This document shows, piece by piece, positions 1-6,445 of a stretch of 21,564 bases of DNA. The first letter of the stretch is position 1, and every line of letters starts with the position of its first letter. The position numbers were made by a program, and so were the translations under genes. A model generated the notes under the pieces. It saw nothing but the letters and a program-made list of their open reading frames with translations. It had not been told where the DNA came from and made no database searches. The stretch is taken from the NCBI GenBank assembly GCA_016932955.1, contig JAFGBV010000053.1, forward strand, positions 1 through 21,564. Reading direction: 5' to 3'. The DNA comes from Anaerolineales bacterium (lineage in GTDB: Bacteria > Chloroflexota > Anaerolineae > Anaerolineales > UBA4823).

Positions 1-206
1 ATGGGGCGAACGTTCAGCAAATTCTAGATTATTCTGCTCCTGCTCTGCCCGTTTCGTGGGCTAATTGTTAAATCTGCAAAACTACTGCCTGTTTATTTTT
101 ACGATAGAGAATGATAGAATAATGCAATTGGGTGGGTTGTTGGGCGATCTTTGTCAAGAGAATGGAAATACTGCACGTAACGTATAGGGGTGAGGAGGAA
201 TGCCAC

Positions 207-1055
207 ATGACGAGTGTAGATTTGCAGTATGATGATCTTATGAATCCAGTAGTTCAAGCGTTGAAATCTCTTGGCGGGTCGGGTACAAATGAGGAAATTA
301 ATGATAAGGTCTCTGAGTTTGCTAAGATTCCACCTGAACAACTAGAAATATTACATAACCCTGAAAAAGGTGGAATGACAGAGATTGAATATCGTTTGAT
401 GTGGACAAGAACTTACTTGAAACGGTATGGGCTCATAGAAAATTCAGTTCGTGGTGTGTGGTCGCTTACTGAAAAAGGCTCAACAATAGAAACAGTTGAT
501 GAAAAAGATGTTGTTCGTACTGTACGCGAACAGATGAAGAAAAGCCGACAAGAGTCAAGCAATGAGGATGTCGAGCCTAGCGCACAGATTGAGTGGCAAG
601 AAGAATTACTTGATGTGATTTTAAAAATGTCTCCATCAGCATTTGAAAGATTGATCCAGAGACTTCTACGCGAGTCTGGTTTTATGCAAGTAGAAGTAAC
701 GGGTCAATCAGGTGATGGTGGTATAGATGGGCACGGCATTTTACGGTTGGGGGGATTGTTGAGCTTCCATGTTATTTTTCAGGCGAAACGATGGAAAGGC
801 GCTGTTGGATCTAGCCAAGTACGTGATTTCCGTGGGGCAATGGTTGGAAGGGCTGATAAGGGTTTATTGATAACGACAGGTGCATTTACAAAAGAAGCGA
901 TCAAAGAAGCCACGCGTGATGGGGCACCTGCAATTGATCTGGTTGATGGAGATCAACTTCTAGATAAGTTGAAGCAATTATCTTTAGGAGTAGCAACAAA
1001 AAAGGTGGAAGTCGAGCAGGTGTCGATAGATAGACAGTGGTTCATGAATTTATGA
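207..1055 (+). CDS. Mrr-like type IV restriction endonuclease (solo)
   Basis: A 282-residue protein built like Mrr: an N-terminal winged-helix DNA-binding region (about residues 8-92, ending in the wing 'GVWSLTEKG') and a C-terminal PD-(D/E)xK nuclease domain (about 135-262). The catalytic signature is visible: Glu147 in 'FERLIQRLL', 'GDGGIDG' with Asp174, and 'FQAKRW' with Gln192 and Lys194. Mrr enzymes cut modified (methylated) foreign DNA in the cytoplasm. An upstream in-frame start exists at 132, but the ATG at 207 has a GAGGAGG site at 192-198 with ideal spacing, so I chose it. No methylase or other restriction subunit is next to it, as expected for a stand-alone type IV enzyme. The gene is visibly AT-richer than most of its neighbours, which suggests recent acquisition. 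Family call is firm; the target modification cannot be read from sequence. Confidence 0.9.
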   Translation: MTSVDLQYDDLMNPVVQALKSLGGSGTNEEINDKVSEFAKIPPEQLEILHNPEKGGMTEIEYRLMWTRTYLKRYGLIENSVRGVWSLTEKGSTIETVDEKDVVRTVREQMKKSRQESSNEDVEPSAQIEWQEELLDVILKMSPSAFERLIQRLLRESGFMQVEVTGQSGDGGIDGHGILRLGGLLSFHVIFQAKRWKGAVGSSQVRDFRGAMVGRADKGLLITTGAFTKEAIKEATRDGAPAIDLVDGDQLLDKLKQLSLGVATKKVEVEQVSIDRQWFMNL

Positions 1056-1141
1056 GGGGCAAATCGTATTAGAGCAATTGTCCAGTTGAAGATTATTCAT
1101 CGCTCATCCTGCGCGGTTTACTGTTCTTGAGGAGGTTAGGC

Positions 1142-1675
1142 ATGACGACCGAACAGTTATATCAGCTCATCCTGGGGGTTGGCTGCCCGGGGCTGTGCAT
1201 CTTGGTTTTCGCCCCACTGGGGGTTTTGTATATCTACTTGAGCTTTAGGGGAAGGCGGGAAGTGGGGACTGCCCAGAATTGGTTGACCACCCAGGGTGAG
1301 ATCACCCAATCCCAGGTCAGCCAGTCTGGTTCGTACGATCCCGAAAGCGGGATCGCCTACGTGCCGGAGGTGAAGTATATCTACCAGGTGGGCGGGAAGC
1401 AGTACACCGGCGAGAAGGTGACCCTGGATGGCTATAAATCCTTCAGCACGGTTGGCGGGGCAACCAAGATCACCCGCCGCTACCTGGTGAACCAGCAGGT
1501 TAAGGTATATTACGACCCTCAAGACCCCTCCCAGGCGGTGCTGGAGCGGCGTAAGACCAGCAACATGACCAACCTTGTTCTGGGAATTGTGTTGCTTTTG
1601 CTTGCCGGTTGTATGCTTTGTGCGGTTGCTTACACCCTGGCCTCCAATTTTCTCCCCGAGCAAATGCTTTTCTGA
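1142..1675 (+). CDS. DUF3592-type two-TM membrane protein
   Basis: A 177-residue protein with a hydrophobic segment near residues 8-31, a beta-rich soluble middle (about 40-135) and a second hydrophobic segment near 142-168. The middle contains 'YQVGGKQYTGEKV' and 'VKVYYDPQDPSQAVLE', the pattern typical of DUF3592 proteins, whose function is unknown. A TTG at 1127 is in frame but forms part of the ribosome site, so the ATG at 1142 (GAGGAGG at 1129-1135, 6-nt spacer) is the better start. The gene stands alone, 86 nt after the Mrr-like gene and about 190 nt before the next operon. It is probably a membrane-anchored protein with an extracytoplasmic beta domain; no enzymatic motif is seen. Confidence 0.75.
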   Translation: MTTEQLYQLILGVGCPGLCILVFAPLGVLYIYLSFRGRREVGTAQNWLTTQGEITQSQVSQSGSYDPESGIAYVPEVKYIYQVGGKQYTGEKVTLDGYKSFSTVGGATKITRRYLVNQQVKVYYDPQDPSQAVLERRKTSNMTNLVLGIVLLLLAGCMLCAVAYTLASNFLPEQMLF

Positions 1676-1796
1676 TAGTACACTCCGCTTCGCTGGAAGC
1701 CCCATAACATTTGATCGACTGGATATTGATCAACACGCAGGTATGGTACCTGGCGCAGCTCTTGTGGTCTTGCGCTAACAAACAGAACGCGGGGGA

Positions 1797-1825
1797 TTGA
1801 CAAACTGCCGATTTTGCTATACAAT
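1797..1825 (+). promoter_or_regulatory. Strong sigma70-type promoter for the membrane protein/regulator operon
   Basis: A perfect TTGACA (1797-1802) is followed after exactly 17 nt by TACAAT (1820-1825). An overlapping TATACA at 1818 gives a 15-nt spacer and is less likely. Transcription would start near 1832, about 38 nt before the ATG at 1870. The -10 box is embedded in the palindrome at 1822-1850, so a protein bound there should block polymerase. Confidence 0.8.
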
Positions 1826-1850
1826 ATAGTTTGTAATGCAAACTATATTG
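1822..1850. promoter_or_regulatory. Perfect palindromic operator (12-bp arms, 5-nt centre)
   Basis: CAATATAGTTTG (1822-1833) and CAAACTATATTG (1839-1850) are exact reverse complements around TAATG. The site runs from within the -10 box to about +19, a classical repressor position. The natural ligand is the winged-helix regulator encoded second in the operon (2481-2801), which would make this an autorepression site. That link is inference from position; the palindrome and its overlap with the promoter are direct observations. Confidence 0.75.
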
Positions 1851-1869
1851 CGATGCAGGAGAGAGCGAT

Positions 1870-2484
1870 ATGCAAAGTCAAAACCAAATCCGCTTCATCG
1901 CCACCAATTACTACAACCTGCAGGGATTGCGAGCCATTCCCCTGGGACTTCTGCTCATTCTGGTTTGTTTGTGGGCTAACGGATTGGATGGCCCGGCGCG
2001 GAATTTCCTGCTGCCGGTGTCAGCGGTAGTTAGCTCGCTGCTGCTGCTCATTGCGATCGACCGCTATTACCTCCGCACTTTTGGGCAGGTGAGGCGCACG
2101 CCAGAAAGCCTGCGCCTGGAGTGGTTGGTTGGCATCGTCGGGGGTATTCTGGCTCTCGGCGCGTATTTGCTCGATATCTCGCACGAGCTGCCGCTCAGTC
2201 TGCTCGGCCTCGTCTTTGCTGCTGGTCTGCTGGCAGATTACATCCGCATCACCTGGTTGGTCAAGGGGCGCTTTCTGTTTTATTATCCCCTGGGAGCTAC
2301 CCTGATGGCGGTGGTAAGTGTTTTACCCCTTGTTGGTATAAGAGACTGGTGGCAGACAGTTGGCTTGGCAAGCCAGATGCTTGGCATCGCTGTAGCTATC
2401 GGGATATTTTCGGTGATAGCAGGAATTTGGGGGCATATCTTCCTGTTACGCACGTTGCCCACTCATAAAGGGGGGGAGGAATGA
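1870..2484 (+). CDS. Polytopic membrane protein of unknown function, paired with a regulator
   Basis: A 204-residue, very hydrophobic protein with about six predicted transmembrane segments (roughly residues 21-38, 46-63, 84-103, 109-128, 137-156 and 169-192). Short loops include 'DRYYLRTFGQVRRTPESL'. I recognise no transporter or enzyme motif. A ribosome site (AGGAGA near 1858) precedes the ATG. Its stop codon overlaps the start of the next gene in an ATGA (2481-2484), so translation is coupled to that winged-helix regulator. Such membrane protein plus HTH_34-type regulator pairs are common in bacteria and often respond to envelope or drug stress, but nothing here specifies the signal. It lies directly behind the promoter and palindrome at 1797-1850. 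Confidence 0.75.
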   Translation: MQSQNQIRFIATNYYNLQGLRAIPLGLLLILVCLWANGLDGPARNFLLPVSAVVSSLLLLIAIDRYYLRTFGQVRRTPESLRLEWLVGIVGGILALGAYLLDISHELPLSLLGLVFAAGLLADYIRITWLVKGRFLFYYPLGATLMAVVSVLPLVGIRDWWQTVGLASQMLGIAVAIGIFSVIAGIWGHIFLLRTLPTHKGGEE

Positions 2485-2801
2485 GCACGCCATTCGAGGA
2501 ATTAGCTGGGCTGGATCGCCTGATCCATGAGCCTGCCCGTTTGTCGATTATGACCGCCCTGGCTGCCTGCAAGAGCGCCGACTACCTCTTCCTGCAACGA
2601 TTGACCGGCCTGACCGGGGGCAATTTATCCAGCCACCTCGCCAGGCTGGAGGAAGGCGGTTTGATACAGGTAGAGAAGCGCTTTGTGGAGAAGAGGCCCA
2701 ATACCCAGGTGCAGATCACCGAGAAGGGACGCATGGCGATTGAGCAGCACTGGCGCCAGTTGGAGACTCTGCGCAAAGACACGCAAACCTGGAACCCTTG
2801 A
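2481..2801 (+). CDS. Winged-helix transcriptional regulator (HTH_34 / MarR-ArsR-like)
   Basis: A 106-residue single-domain regulator. The helix-turn-helix is seen in 'HEPARLSIMTALAACK' (near residues 16-31) and the recognition segment 'LTGLTGGNLSSHLARLEEGG' (about 41-60). The wing follows as 'EKRFVEKRPNTQVQITEKG', and an amphipathic C-terminal helix probably dimerises. Size and pattern fit the winged-helix family PF13601. It carries no metal-binding cysteines, so an ArsR metal sensor is unlikely. It overlaps the membrane protein gene by 4 nt and should be co-produced with it. I infer that it represses its own operon through the palindrome at 1822-1850. Confidence 0.85.
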   Translation: MSTPFEELAGLDRLIHEPARLSIMTALAACKSADYLFLQRLTGLTGGNLSSHLARLEEGGLIQVEKRFVEKRPNTQVQITEKGRMAIEQHWRQLETLRKDTQTWNP

Positions 2802-2844
2802 AGCGATACCAGACGTGCCCATCGGCAACATTCCTGGGGTCGAT

Positions 2845-2876
2845 AATTCAGGGCTTTTTTTTGAAAGCCCTGAATT
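2845..2876 (+). terminator. Hairpin downstream of the regulator, probable but atypical terminator
   Basis: The arms AATTCAGGGCTTT (2845-2857) and AAAGCCCTGAATT (2864-2876) pair over 13 bp around a T-rich 6-nt loop. It lies 43 nt after the regulator stop. There is a run of eight T, but it starts inside the left arm and fills the loop; none follows the hairpin. It is therefore not a textbook intrinsic terminator and might act as an RNA stabiliser or processing site. Confidence 0.5.
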
Positions 2877-2970
2877 GATTCTCTGCTGGTTTATTCCCCA
2901 AACGAGATTTTCAGTATATACTTATTTCCAGGACCTCAGTTTAATTCATCTCTGAGGTTTCAATGAGTTT

Positions 2971-3945
2971 ATGGATCGAGCGATTTCTGACAAACTTATC
3001 GAGGAATGGCAGGGAATTGTTGACCTCCTCACGCGCATCCTGAACGTGCCAGCAGCGCTGATTATGCACATTAACGAGGGAGATATTGAGGTATTTGTCT
3101 CCAGCCACAGCGATGGGAATCCTTATCATGTGGGTGATAAAGAGCACCTTGAGGGCTCAGGGTTATATTGTGAGCGCGTGATCCAAAGCCAAGACAAGCT
3201 TCTTGTTCCCAATGCGCTGGAATCCGCTGAGTGGCGGAATAACCCGGATGTGAAACTGAACATGATTTCCTACCTGGGTTTCCCAATCCGCTGGCCCGAT
3301 GGCACCCCCTTTGGCACAATTTGTGTGCTAGACAACGAAGGAAATGAATATTCATCAGACTATGCGGACCTACTGGAGAAGTTTCGCAATGTGATCGAAG
3401 ATCACCTTGAGTTTGTAGAAACGACCCATCGATTGGAGCGCCTGGCGGATGCTGATCCATTGACTGGTCTATTGAACCAGCGAGCATTCCACAGCCGGGC
3501 AGAGATCGAGATTGACCGTGCCAGGCGTTTTGATACCCCATTGTCACTGATGATCCTCGATATGGATCGTTTCAAACAGATCAATGACCGTTTTGGTCAC
3601 CCCTTAGGGGATGATGCGTTGATCCGCTTTGCCGATCAGATCAAAACCGCCCTCAGGAAAAGGGATCTGTTCGGCAGGCTGGGCGGAGACGAATTCATCA
3701 TTCTATTGCCAGATACGAGCCTGGAAACAGCACAGGGCATTGGTGAACGTTTGCGCGCTGCAGTGGAGAAGATCAGAATACCCCATGAGGGTGTTTCTGT
3801 GGCTTACACAGTGAGCATAGGCATCACAGAAAAAAGCAAACCAGACACCTACGATGCAATTGTCAAACGCGCTGATAAAGCACTTTACCAGGCGAAAGAG
3901 TCCGGTCGCAACCGTGTGTGCGTCGAGCCATGGTTAGAATCTTAA
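2971..3945 (+). CDS. GAF-GGDEF diguanylate cyclase
   Basis: A 324-residue soluble signalling enzyme. An N-terminal GAF sensor (about 8-150; core 'YLGFPIRWPDGTPFGTICVLD') joins through a short helix ('RLERLADADPLTGLLNQ') to a GGDEF domain (about 155-320). The active site 'GGDEF' is intact at 238-242, with the substrate-binding 'DMDRFKQINDRFGH' upstream, so it should make cyclic di-GMP from two GTP. An inhibitory I-site RxxD (Arg229-Asp232) sits exactly five residues before GGDEF, so product inhibition is expected. There is no membrane segment; the GAF ligand is unknown. The ATG at 2971 has only a weak, rather distant GAGG site, so the start is less certain than the family. It is monocistronic. 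Confidence 0.93.
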   Translation: MDRAISDKLIEEWQGIVDLLTRILNVPAALIMHINEGDIEVFVSSHSDGNPYHVGDKEHLEGSGLYCERVIQSQDKLLVPNALESAEWRNNPDVKLNMISYLGFPIRWPDGTPFGTICVLDNEGNEYSSDYADLLEKFRNVIEDHLEFVETTHRLERLADADPLTGLLNQRAFHSRAEIEIDRARRFDTPLSLMILDMDRFKQINDRFGHPLGDDALIRFADQIKTALRKRDLFGRLGGDEFIILLPDTSLETAQGIGERLRAAVEKIRIPHEGVSVAYTVSIGITEKSKPDTYDAIVKRADKALYQAKESGRNRVCVEPWLES

Positions 3946-4050
3946 TTGGTATGCTGTATGATCCCTAAGGCTCTTTCTTACCATAATTGTTTTGCCAATA
4001 GCAGCTTTGGCGAATGATTTCAATGGCAGGAGGTTAGATTCAGAATAGGG

Positions 4051-4584
4051 ATGATTACAAGGCGTTTGCTACAACGCGATGAGATCGAGCAGATCTGGCA
4101 GATCGACCGCCGCGAGGTGATCGATCGGGTTTATCATCTGGAGCAGGAGGAATTAGTGCTTGAGCCAGAGCATTATGATATGCAGGGCTGGCCTCCCGGC
4201 GAGGCGGACCTGTACACGCCACTGCTATACGAGTGCTATGATCGAGGCGGGTGGTTCTATGGCTTATTCGAAGCGGAAAGACTAATCGGCGTTGTCATCC
4301 TGGATAGCAAATGGCTTGGCAAGAGCCGTGATCTTCTGCAAATGAAGTTCCTGCACATCAGCCGCGACTACCGCGGCCAGGGGCTGGGTAAGGAATTGTT
4401 TGATCTGTCAGCCGTTGAGGCGCGGGCACGTGGGGCAAAGGGCACGTACATCTCTGCCACCCCCTCCGAGCACACGGTCAATTTCTACCTGCAGCAGGGT
4501 TGTGCGCTTGCGGAAGAGCCCGACCCGGAGCTTTTTGCGTTGGAACCGGAAGATATCCATCTGGTGTATGACATTGCTGATTAG
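4051..4584 (+). CDS. GNAT-family N-acetyltransferase
   Basis: A 177-residue acetyltransferase fold. The acetyl-CoA pyrophosphate-binding motif A is clear as 'RDYRGQGLGKELF' (Arg108-Gly113 region), preceded by the beta strand 'LLQMKFLHIS' and followed by 'FYLQQGCALAEEPDPELF', the usual C-terminal GNAT strand and helix. The substrate is not evident; the acidic N-terminal half is family-specific. It is the first gene of a tight + strand operon: only 9 nt separate its stop from the GTG of the GRAM gene. An AGGAGG lies 17 nt before the ATG, further than usual, so the start is slightly uncertain. Given the aminoglycoside-modifying homologue two genes on, a detoxifying or resistance role is possible but unproven. 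Confidence 0.88.
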   Translation: MITRRLLQRDEIEQIWQIDRREVIDRVYHLEQEELVLEPEHYDMQGWPPGEADLYTPLLYECYDRGGWFYGLFEAERLIGVVILDSKWLGKSRDLLQMKFLHISRDYRGQGLGKELFDLSAVEARARGAKGTYISATPSEHTVNFYLQQGCALAEEPDPELFALEPEDIHLVYDIAD

Positions 4585-4593
4585 GAGGTGCAG

Positions 4594-4917
4594 GTGAAAA
4601 CTCAACGAATGCCCGATGAAGCTGTCATCAAGGAAGGCCCCGCGAATCTGCAAAAGAATATCGAAACCGTTGGCGGTAAGCTGTACCTGACCAACTTTCG
4701 GCTGATCTTTGAGGCGCACAGCATCAACATTCAAGGCGGCATCACCGAGATTGCCGTCGCGGATATCGACAGGCTGGACAAGGCCTGGACCAAGTTCCTG
4801 GGGCTTATCCCCCTCTTCCCTAATTCACTTGAAGTGCGCATCAAGGGTGGGCAGGCTTATCGCTTCGTCCTCTTCGGTCGCGATGAATGGGCTGCTGCGA
4901 TCCAGGCACAGAGATAA
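4594..4917 (+). CDS. Small GRAM-domain protein
   Basis: A 107-residue protein that is almost entirely one GRAM/PH-like domain: 'EGPANLQKNIETVGGKLYLT' leads into 'NFRLIFEAHSINIQGG', then an 'EIAVADIDRL' strand and a final helix 'RDEWAAAI'. Bacterial GRAM proteins of this size are poorly characterised; related domains bind lipids or membrane surfaces. Two GTG codons are available, at 4588 and 4594. The AGGAGG at 4583-4588 overlaps the first and is spaced 5 nt before the second, so I chose 4594. Second gene of the GNAT operon; the following gene begins 12 nt after its stop. Confidence 0.8.
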   Translation: MKTQRMPDEAVIKEGPANLQKNIETVGGKLYLTNFRLIFEAHSINIQGGITEIAVADIDRLDKAWTKFLGLIPLFPNSLEVRIKGGQAYRFVLFGRDEWAAAIQAQR

Positions 4918-4929
4918 GGAGGAAGAATT

Positions 4930-5799
4930 TTGCGTAGTGAACAAGAAATGCTGGAGCTGATCATTCAAACTGCCCGCGATGATGAGCGCATCCGCGCTGT
5001 GGTGATGAACGGCTCGCGCGCTAACCCCAACGCGCCACGCGATTTCTTCCAGGATTACGATATCGTCTACCTGGTCACGGAAATGGCTCCCTTCGTCCGT
5101 AACCACGAGTGGATCAAGCGCTTCGGCGAGATGATGATCCTGCAATTGCCGGTTGACATGCAAGACCCACCCCCCGAACCAGGTGATGGCTATTGCTACT
5201 TGATGCAATTCGCCGATGGCAACCGCATTGACCTGGGAATTAACCCGGTCGAAAAGCCGGATGAATTTGTCCAGGACAGCCATAGCATCATTCTATTAGA
5301 TAAGGATGGTAGATTCCCGGATCAGCCACCCCCCAGCGACCGCGATTACCTGCCCAAGCCCCCCACTGCCAAGGCTTTCGACGACTGCACTAACGAATTC
5401 TGGTGGGTAAGCCCTTACGTTGCCAAGGGCTTGTGGCGCGGGGAAATCCCTTATGCCAAAGGCATGCTGGATGGGTATGTGCGCCCGCAGTTGATGAAAA
5501 TGTTGGAATGGTATATCGGGATGCAGACCAATTTCTCCGTGAGCCCCGGCAAATTGGGCAAATACTTCCACAAATATCTCGAGCCAGAACTTTATGAACT
5601 GCTGATGCAGACTTACTCGGACGCAGACCCGGCGCATACCTGGGATGCCCTGCTAGCCATGTGCAGCCTCTTCCGCAAGGTGGCGATCCGCGTGGCAGAT
5701 TATTTTGGCTTCGAATATCCATATGGCGATGATGAGCGGGTGAGCGCCCATTTGTCTCATGTACGCAGGCTCCCCAGCGACGCGCAGGAGATGTATTGA
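4930..5799 (+). CDS. ANT(6)-like aminoglycoside 6-adenylyltransferase
   Basis: A 289-residue protein matching the streptomycin adenylyltransferase family (PF04439) over its whole length. The nucleotidyltransferase motif is intact: 'VVMNGSRANPNAPRDFFQDY' (25-43) with metal-binding Asp42 and Asp44, and a third carboxylate Asp101 in 'GNRIDLGI'. The C-terminal half has family signatures 'FWWVSPYVAKGLWRGEIPYA' and 'MLEWYIGMQTNFSVSPGKLG'. The known reaction transfers AMP from ATP to the 6-hydroxyl of streptomycin. TTG is the likely start, with AAGGAGG at 4916-4922 and a 7-nt spacer; the next in-frame ATG (4948) has no such site. It sits in a chromosomal-looking operon with no mobile element, so it may be a native environmental homologue and not an acquired resistance gene. 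True substrate unproven. Confidence 0.92.
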   Translation: MRSEQEMLELIIQTARDDERIRAVVMNGSRANPNAPRDFFQDYDIVYLVTEMAPFVRNHEWIKRFGEMMILQLPVDMQDPPPEPGDGYCYLMQFADGNRIDLGINPVEKPDEFVQDSHSIILLDKDGRFPDQPPPSDRDYLPKPPTAKAFDDCTNEFWWVSPYVAKGLWRGEIPYAKGMLDGYVRPQLMKMLEWYIGMQTNFSVSPGKLGKYFHKYLEPELYELLMQTYSDADPAHTWDALLAMCSLFRKVAIRVADYFGFEYPYGDDERVSAHLSHVRRLPSDAQEMY

Positions 5800-5832
5800 T
5801 ATGTGATCTTTGTATTCCAACAGGAGGAAAAG

Positions 5833-6381
5833 ATGTGCCCCACCAGTCAAACACCCACCGCGAAAGCAAGAAACCAGATGGCTTTGTTGGTCATCGATGT
5901 GCAGCAGGGCCTTTTCGAGAAATCCGCGCCGATCTACCAGGCCGATCAACTGCTCGACAACATCAATTTACTGGTTAACCAGGCGCACCACGCCGGGGTG
6001 GCGGTCATTTATGTCCAGCATTCGGCGAAAAAGATGCTGGTAAAGGGATCGAGAGAGTGGCAGTTACATCCTGCCATGCAGCCGCAGAATATCGATATCT
6101 TGATCCACAAGCAGCATGGCAATGCCTTTGAGGAGACTGCATTGGATGAGATCCTCAAGTCACGCCATATCACCCATCTGGTGATCACCGGGCTGGTGAC
6201 GCATGGCTGTGTGAAGGCTACAACCCTCGGGGCGAGGCAATTGGGATACCAGGCGACTCTCGTTACGGACGCCCACAGCAGCTATAGTAAGAAGGCAGCG
6301 CAAATCATCACCGAGACGCACGTGAAATTATGCGATGCAGGGGCGATTCTGAAAAGCACCGAAGAGATCAGATTTTACTAA
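5833..6381 (+). CDS. Isochorismatase-like cysteine hydrolase
   Basis: A 182-residue alpha/beta hydrolase of the isochorismatase-like superfamily. The catalytic triad is visible: Asp22 in 'LLVIDVQQGLF', Lys93 in 'IHKQHGNAF' and nucleophile Cys126 in 'GLVTHGCVKAT', with the cis-peptide region just before the cysteine. Members hydrolyse amides such as nicotinamide or N-carbamoyl compounds; the substrate here cannot be assigned. A GTG at 5803 is in frame, but the ATG at 5833 has AGGAGG (5822-5827) with a 5-nt spacer and is preferred. It begins 33 nt after the ANT(6)-like gene and closes the four-gene operon. Confidence 0.9.
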   Translation: MCPTSQTPTAKARNQMALLVIDVQQGLFEKSAPIYQADQLLDNINLLVNQAHHAGVAVIYVQHSAKKMLVKGSREWQLHPAMQPQNIDILIHKQHGNAFEETALDEILKSRHITHLVITGLVTHGCVKATTLGARQLGYQATLVTDAHSSYSKKAAQIITETHVKLCDAGAILKSTEEIRFY

Positions 6382-6394
6382 GGGTTGATATTGC

Positions 6395-6406
6395 TACAAT
6401 ATTGTA
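6395..6406. promoter_or_regulatory. 12-bp palindrome upstream of the secreted Asp-box gene
   Basis: TACAATATTGTA is a perfect palindrome 40 nt before the ATG at 6446. Its left half is also an acceptable -10 box, although no good -35 box lies 16-18 nt upstream. It may be an operator or the core of a weak promoter; it could also be chance in AT-rich spacer DNA. Confidence 0.3.
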
Positions 6407-6445
6407 CATGCCAAATAAAATCGAAACACTACCGGAGGATGACTG

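Noticed and set aside
1..206. Gene end or promoter at the left edge
   Set aside because: A nine-codon frame ending in TAG at 25-27 and AT-rich -10-like strings near 115 are too weak to annotate.
1157..1705. 182-codon open frame on the - strand
   Set aside because: Antisense to the DUF3592 gene, no ribosome site and no recognisable domain.
3946..4050. Promoter or terminator between the GAF-GGDEF gene and the GNAT operon
   Set aside because: Only weak -10-like strings and short imperfect stems; nothing above chance.
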